Assembly (NCBI GenBank): GCA_039814545.1
Contig: JBCCBB010000004.1
Coordinates: 1 to 64,000, forward strand
DNA from: CALBPI01 sp039814545
GTDB lineage: Bacteria; Pseudomonadota; Gammaproteobacteria; Steroidobacterales; Woeseiaceae
Direction of reading: 5' to 3'
DNA: 64,000 nt
Position 1 is the first letter of the stretch. Every line of letters starts with the position of its first letter. The position numbers and the translations under genes were made by a program. Positions 60,528 through 64,000 of this stretch are shown in pieces. Under the pieces are notes generated by a model, which saw only the letters and a list, made by a program, of their open reading frames with translations, was not told where the DNA came from and searched no databases.

Positions 60528-61823
60528 GTGCAGGGCACAACGATAAAACTGATTGCGGCGCGTGAGATTCTCGACTCTCGGGGCAACCCGACCGTCGAGG
60601 CGGAAATCTGGTTCGGCGACGGCAGCCATGGGCGCGCCGGTGTGCCTTCGGGCGCGTCGACGGGTACGCGCGAAGCCGTTGAGCTTCGCGATGGCGACGC
60701 AAGCCGTTACCTCGGCAAGGGTGTCACGCAAGCCGTCGCCAACGTGAACGGCGAGATCCGCGATGCGCTCATCGGTCGCGACGGCGCCGATCAGGCGGCC
60801 GTTGATGCCGCGCTTATCGAGCTCGATGGTACGGATAACAAGGCACGGCTCGGTGCCAATGCGCTGCTGGCCGTGTCGCTGGCTGTTGCCAAGGCGCAGG
60901 CCGTAAGCCGCAAACTACCGTTGTTTGCCACACTGGGCGACAACGAGAACATGCCTGTGCCGATGATGAACATCATCAACGGCGGTGCGCACGCCGACAA
61001 CAGTGTCGACATCCAGGAGTTCATGGTGCTGCCCGTTGGCGCGCCGAGCTTTAGCGAGGCGCTGCGCTGTGGTGCCGAGATATTCCACGCACTCAAGAAA
61101 GTGCTGGGTGGTCGCGGCCTGTCCACGGCCGTGGGCGACGAGGGCGGTTTCGCGCCCGACCTGCCGTCCAACGAGGCCGCGCTCGAAACGATCATGGAGG
61201 CCATCGGCAAGGCGGGCTACAGCGCCGGCGGTGACGTCCTGTTGGGGCTCGATGTGGCGAGCTCGGAATTCTACAAGGACGGCCAATACGTACTGGAATC
61301 CGAAGGCCGCAGCTTTGACGCTGACGGATTTTCGGCTTACCTCGCGGGTCTCTGCGACAACTACCCGATCGTGACCGTCGAAGACGGCATGGACGAGTCG
61401 GACTGGGATGGCTGGAAGCTGCTGACGGACCGGATTGGTTCTCGCGTGCAGCTTGTGGGCGACGACCTGTTTGTCACCAACACCAAGATCCTGAAACGTG
61501 GCATTGATTCAGGCGTGGGCAACTCAATCCTCATCAAGCCCAACCAGATCGGGACCATGACCGAGACGCTGGCAGCCATCGACATGGCCATTGACGCTGG
61601 CTACACGGCTGTCGTGTCGCACCGCTCGGGTGAAACGGCAGATGCGACCATCGCCGACATCGCCGTGGGCACGCGCGCCACACAGATTAAGACGGGCTCA
61701 CTGTCTCGTTCCGACCGTATTGCGAAATACAACCAGCTGCTGCGAATCGAAGAACTGCTCGGCGATCGCGCCACCTACGACGGGCGCGCGGCGTTTCCTG
61801 CCAGCGTTGCGGTACGCGACTGA
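60528..61823 (+). CDS. eno: Enolase
   Basis: This 431-residue enzyme starts at a GTG 3 bases after kdsA. It has REILDSRGNPTVEAE, GVPSGASTGTREAVELRDGD in segments, the metal-binding acids in GLDVASSEFY, VEDGMDESDWDGW and VGDDLFVTNTK, and catalytic Lys in LIKPNQIGT with SHRSGETADATIADIAV. It interconverts 2-phosphoglycerate and phosphoenolpyruvate, the substrate of the neighbouring KdsA. The length is normal. Confidence 0.97.
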   Translation: MQGTTIKLIAAREILDSRGNPTVEAEIWFGDGSHGRAGVPSGASTGTREAVELRDGDASRYLGKGVTQAVANVNGEIRDALIGRDGADQAAVDAALIELDGTDNKARLGANALLAVSLAVAKAQAVSRKLPLFATLGDNENMPVPMMNIINGGAHADNSVDIQEFMVLPVGAPSFSEALRCGAEIFHALKKVLGGRGLSTAVGDEGGFAPDLPSNEAALETIMEAIGKAGYSAGGDVLLGLDVASSEFYKDGQYVLESEGRSFDADGFSAYLAGLCDNYPIVTVEDGMDESDWDGWKLLTDRIGSRVQLVGDDLFVTNTKILKRGIDSGVGNSILIKPNQIGTMTETLAAIDMAIDAGYTAVVSHRSGETADATIADIAVGTRATQIKTGSLSRSDRIAKYNQLLRIEELLGDRATYDGRAAFPASVAVRD

Positions 61824-62143
61824 TGCGTGACGTCGTTCAGACCGGCCGCGCGCTCCGCGCCAGCACCGTGTGCCTTGTGGTTGCGGGTGCCTTGTTTGCC
61901 TGGACGATGACCCAGTTGCTGTTGTCGCCCGATGGGCTGCGCAAGACGCGGGAGCTGCGCGCCGCTGTGGCCACGACGCGCGTCGAGATCGCGTCGCTCG
62001 AGCGGCGGCATGCGGCGCTGGCCGCCGAGGTCAACAACCTAAAGCGCGGTCTCGAAGCTGCCGAGGAACGTGCCCGTGCCGATCTCGGCATGATCGGTAT
62101 TAACGAGTCGTTCTACCAAATCATCGTCACGGATTCTGAGTGA
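61823..62143 (+). CDS. ftsB: Cell division protein FtsB
   Basis: This 106-residue bitopic membrane protein has one membrane segment (~residues 14-34), a coiled coil (~40-80) and the conserved end ARADLGMIGINESFYQI. It forms the FtsQLB divisome complex in the periplasm. It overlaps eno by one base (TGATG), the conserved eno-ftsB pairing. In most gammaproteobacteria ispD and ispF follow ftsB; here the next gene, truD, overlaps it by 4 bases (GTGA), so no room is left for them. Confidence 0.93.
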   Translation: MRDVVQTGRALRASTVCLVVAGALFAWTMTQLLLSPDGLRKTRELRAAVATTRVEIASLERRHAALAAEVNNLKRGLEAAEERARADLGMIGINESFYQIIVTDSE

Positions 62144-63177
62144 CCGCCGCCGACGGCGGCTGGCCGCAACCTGCGGCCCATGGCCCGAGCCTGGCCCCTG
62201 CACGACTGCGCGTGCAGCCGGAGCACTTCGCGGTCGAAGAAATGCCGAACTGGACGCCGACCGGCGATGGCGAGCACGACGTCGTCTACGTCGAAAAACG
62301 CGGCGCCAACACACGTTGGGTGGCCGGCGCGTTGGCCCGCCATGCGGGCTGTCATGCCCGAGATGTCGGCCATGCCGGCCTCAAGGATCGCCATGCTGTC
62401 ACGCGACAGTGGTTCAGTGTGCAACGCGGTGGTCGCCGTATTGATTGGGACGCGCTCGACATTGAAGGCGTCCGGGTGCTCGAGGCGCATGCGCATCGCC
62501 GCAAGCTGCGGCCGGGTGCGCTGTTGGGCAATCGCTTTCGCATTGTCGCCAGTCTTGATGACGCCGGGGCCATCGACAGCGGTGTGCTCGAAGCGCGCGT
62601 CGCGGCGGTTACGGCGCAGGGCGTGCCCAACTATTTCGGCCCGCAGCGCTTCGGTCGCGACGGGGGCAACTTGGCACTGGCCGGCCGCCTGGCCGCCGGC
62701 GAGCGCCTCGGTCGCGGGGATCGGGGCTTCGCCGTCTCTGCAGCCCGAGCGGCCCTGTTTAACGCCGTGCTTGCGGCACGTGTAGCTGACGCGAGCTGGT
62801 GCGTTCCGCAAGCGGGGGATGCGCTCATGCTGACCGGTTCGAACAGTTTCTTTCTGGCCGGACCCGACGAGTCTCTCGAGGCGCTTCGGGGCCGCGCCGC
62901 CCGCGGTGATCTGCAACCCACAGGTCCGCTTTGGGGCGATGGTGAGCCGGTCGTCGGCGAGACGGTTGCGGCGCTCGAGTCCCGGCTTGCGGAGGCGCAC
63001 CCGGATTGGGTCGAGGCGACGTATCGTGCGCGAGCTGACGGCGCGCGTCGCGCATTGCGGGTCTTTGCGTCGGAATTTGAAGTGTCGCCCGTGGACGCGG
63101 GTTATGCGCTTGCCTTCACGCTGCCGGCCGGAAGCTTCGCCACGACCGTCATCAATGAGTTCTTCTCGATCGACTAA
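62140..63177 (+). CDS. truD: tRNA pseudouridine(13) synthase TruD
   Basis: This 345-residue enzyme starts at the GTG overlapping the ftsB stop. The catalytic Asp83 lies in HAGLKDRHAVTRQWF, and NYFGPQRFGRDGGNLALA is the other TruD hallmark, with the TruD insertion domain following. It isomerises U13 in tRNA-Glu. It is convergent with the Smr gene; the last 4 bases overlap. Confidence 0.95.
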   Translation: MTAADGGWPQPAAHGPSLAPARLRVQPEHFAVEEMPNWTPTGDGEHDVVYVEKRGANTRWVAGALARHAGCHARDVGHAGLKDRHAVTRQWFSVQRGGRRIDWDALDIEGVRVLEAHAHRRKLRPGALLGNRFRIVASLDDAGAIDSGVLEARVAAVTAQGVPNYFGPQRFGRDGGNLALAGRLAAGERLGRGDRGFAVSAARAALFNAVLAARVADASWCVPQAGDALMLTGSNSFFLAGPDESLEALRGRAARGDLQPTGPLWGDGEPVVGETVAALESRLAEAHPDWVEATYRARADGARRALRVFASEFEVSPVDAGYALAFTLPAGSFATTVINEFFSID

Positions 63178-63701
63178 TAACGCAGGAGCACGTATACAGC
63201 GCCGCTGCCGCCGTCGACCTGGCGCGCGGAGACGAAGGCGGATACAGCGTCCAGTCGTCGCAGCCAGCCGTCGACGCTGCCCTTGAGCCGCGGCCCGCGG
63301 TGGCCTGACCCGAGCCCCTTGCCGTGGATGATGCGCACGCAACGCCAACCGTAGTGTTCGCAGTCCGCCAGGAATTCGCGCAAGACCTCCTTGGCCTCGC
63401 GCACGGTGTAGCCGTGGAGATCGAGCTCGGCCTCAACGCGGTAGCCGCCGCGGGCCAGCTTGCGCAGTGTGCGCTCACCCACTTCCGGGCGGCGGAAACG
63501 CAGCGCGTCACCGTTGCGCCACTCCATTTGCTCAATATCGGCTTGCAGGCTTTCTTCGAGCACCTGCCGTTCGTCCTCGCGCCGCATGCGGGCGCGCGGT
63601 TTGGGTTTGCGGCGGGGTGTTTCGACGCGATCGTGGTCCAGGGGGCGCGCGCCGGAAACCGCGTCGCGGAACAGCGAGTTGTCGTCGTCGTGTTCAGCCA
63701 T
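63174..63701 (-). CDS. Smr-domain protein (SmrA/SmrB-like)
   Basis: This is a 175-residue protein if it starts at MAEHDDDNSLFRDAV. An in-frame ATG at 63794 would add 31 residues; neither start has a good ribosome binding site. The N-terminal half is charged (RRKPKPRARMRRED). The C-terminal Smr domain has ELDLHGYTVREAKEVL and VRIIHGKGLGSGHRGPRLKG, with the conserved DLHG and HGKG motifs. Smr domains are nucleases; SmrB cleaves mRNA at collided ribosomes, while this single-domain length fits the SmrA/SmrB class generally. It sits divergent from surE. Confidence 0.85.
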   Translation of the reverse strand: MAEHDDDNSLFRDAVSGARPLDHDRVETPRRKPKPRARMRREDERQVLEESLQADIEQMEWRNGDALRFRRPEVGERTLRKLARGGYRVEAELDLHGYTVREAKEVLREFLADCEHYGWRCVRIIHGKGLGSGHRGPRLKGSVDGWLRRLDAVSAFVSARQVDGGSGAVYVLLRY

Positions 63702-63822
63702 GGGAGGGGTCACCGGATAAGCCATGAGCATAACCGCGCAGCCCGAACGCCGAAAGCGGCGCTTAAGCTCGTGTCCGGGATTGCGTATCATCACGGTTTG
63801 GCATGTGCGGGTTCTCGCCCAG

Positions 63823-64000
63823 TTGAAGATCCTTCTCAGTAACGACGACGGCTACCGTGCTCGGGGCCTCGCGGTGCTTCATGAGCGTTTCCAGCAGCTC
63901 GGTGCGGTCGAGGTGGTGGCGCCCGACCGCAACCAGAGTGGTGCCTCGAGTTCGCTGACCCTGCACGCGCCCCTGCGCGTCACTGAGGCCGCAACCGACG
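63823..64000 (+). CDS. surE: 5'/3'-nucleotidase SurE, N-terminal part (runs off the window)
   Basis: The first 59 residues are present. ILLSNDDGYRARGL is the metal-binding N-terminus of SurE, followed by VEVVAPDRNQSGASSSLTL with the conserved phosphate-site Ser residues. The listed TTG gives the canonical N-terminus; a GTG at 63805 in the same frame is also possible. SurE dephosphorylates nucleotides and exopolyphosphate. The truD-surE neighbourhood is conserved. The rest of the gene lies beyond the window. Confidence 0.88.
   Translation, partial: MKILLSNDDGYRARGLAVLHERFQQLGAVEVVAPDRNQSGASSSLTLHAPLRVTEAATD

Noticed and set aside
1..64000. CRISPR arrays, insertion sequences, prophage or integron signatures
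   Set aside because: No regularly spaced repeats, transposase or integrase reading frames or flanking direct repeats were seen; gene order is conserved chromosomal over most of the window.

Overview
The window is chromosomal DNA of a high-GC gammaproteobacterium. Evidence for this is the gene order rpsB-tsf-pyrH-frr-uppS-cdsA-rseP-bamA-skp-lpxD-fabZ-lpxA-lpxB-rnhB-dnaE-accA-tilS followed by pyrG-kdsA-eno-ftsB-truD-surE, the dapD/dapC/glnD/map block divergent from rpsB, and a Gram-negative envelope gene set. A more precise lineage cannot be fixed from sequence alone. No rRNA, tRNA, CRISPR array, insertion sequence or prophage was seen. No gene-free stretch exceeds 300 bases; the largest are 57727-58017, 38068-38343 and 11140-11390, and all three hold regulatory structure.

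Layout. (1) 1-2499: end of a 2Fe-2S subunit and a complete molybdenum hydroxylase subunit (isoquinoline 1-oxidoreductase type), convergent with a thiamine-diphosphate enzyme (2505-4058). (2) 4114-5600: a lipoprotein resembling DUF6607 and a 54-residue HemP behind a Fur-box promoter whose start point falls almost on the hemP ATG. (3) 5694-8612: dusA, a methyltransferase and a class III cyclase-FHA fusion. (4) 8625-11211, minus strand: GTP-type PEP carboxykinase and a phasin with an Ala/Lys-rich tail. The phasin 3' UTR forms three consecutive hairpins with C-rich loops. (5) 11391-20209: four same-strand genes encoding three exported proteins (two DUF11-type paralogues and one small DUF11 protein) and a 1984-residue protein combining DUF11, Cna-B/SdrD-like and OmpA-like domains with a predicted very large beta-barrel. 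This is the best candidate here for an undescribed surface-assembly or secretion system. (6) 20237-32194: YoaA/DinG-type helicase, tsaB, then phosphate control (phoB, phoR, phoU) and uptake (pstSCAB), with dsbB and dapE between them. (7) 32204-38067, minus strand: ArsC-like protein, dapD, dapC, glnD, map. (8) 38344-57726: translation, isoprenoid/phospholipid, outer-membrane biogenesis, lipid A, replication and fatty-acid genes in near-canonical order. (9) 57727-64000: a switch-like leader RNA, pyrG, kdsA, eno, ftsB, truD, a convergent Smr gene and the start of surE.

How it fits together. dapD, dapC and dapE supply three steps of the succinylase route to diaminopimelate and lysine. bamA, skp, rseP, lpxD, fabZ, lpxA, lpxB and kdsA build the outer membrane. 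The pho/pst block senses and imports phosphate. A striking absence is that dxr is missing from its usual place between cdsA and rseP, and ispD-ispF are missing from theirs between ftsB and truD, although uppS, which consumes isoprenoid precursors, is present. The organism may use the mevalonate pathway, or may have dispersed its MEP genes.
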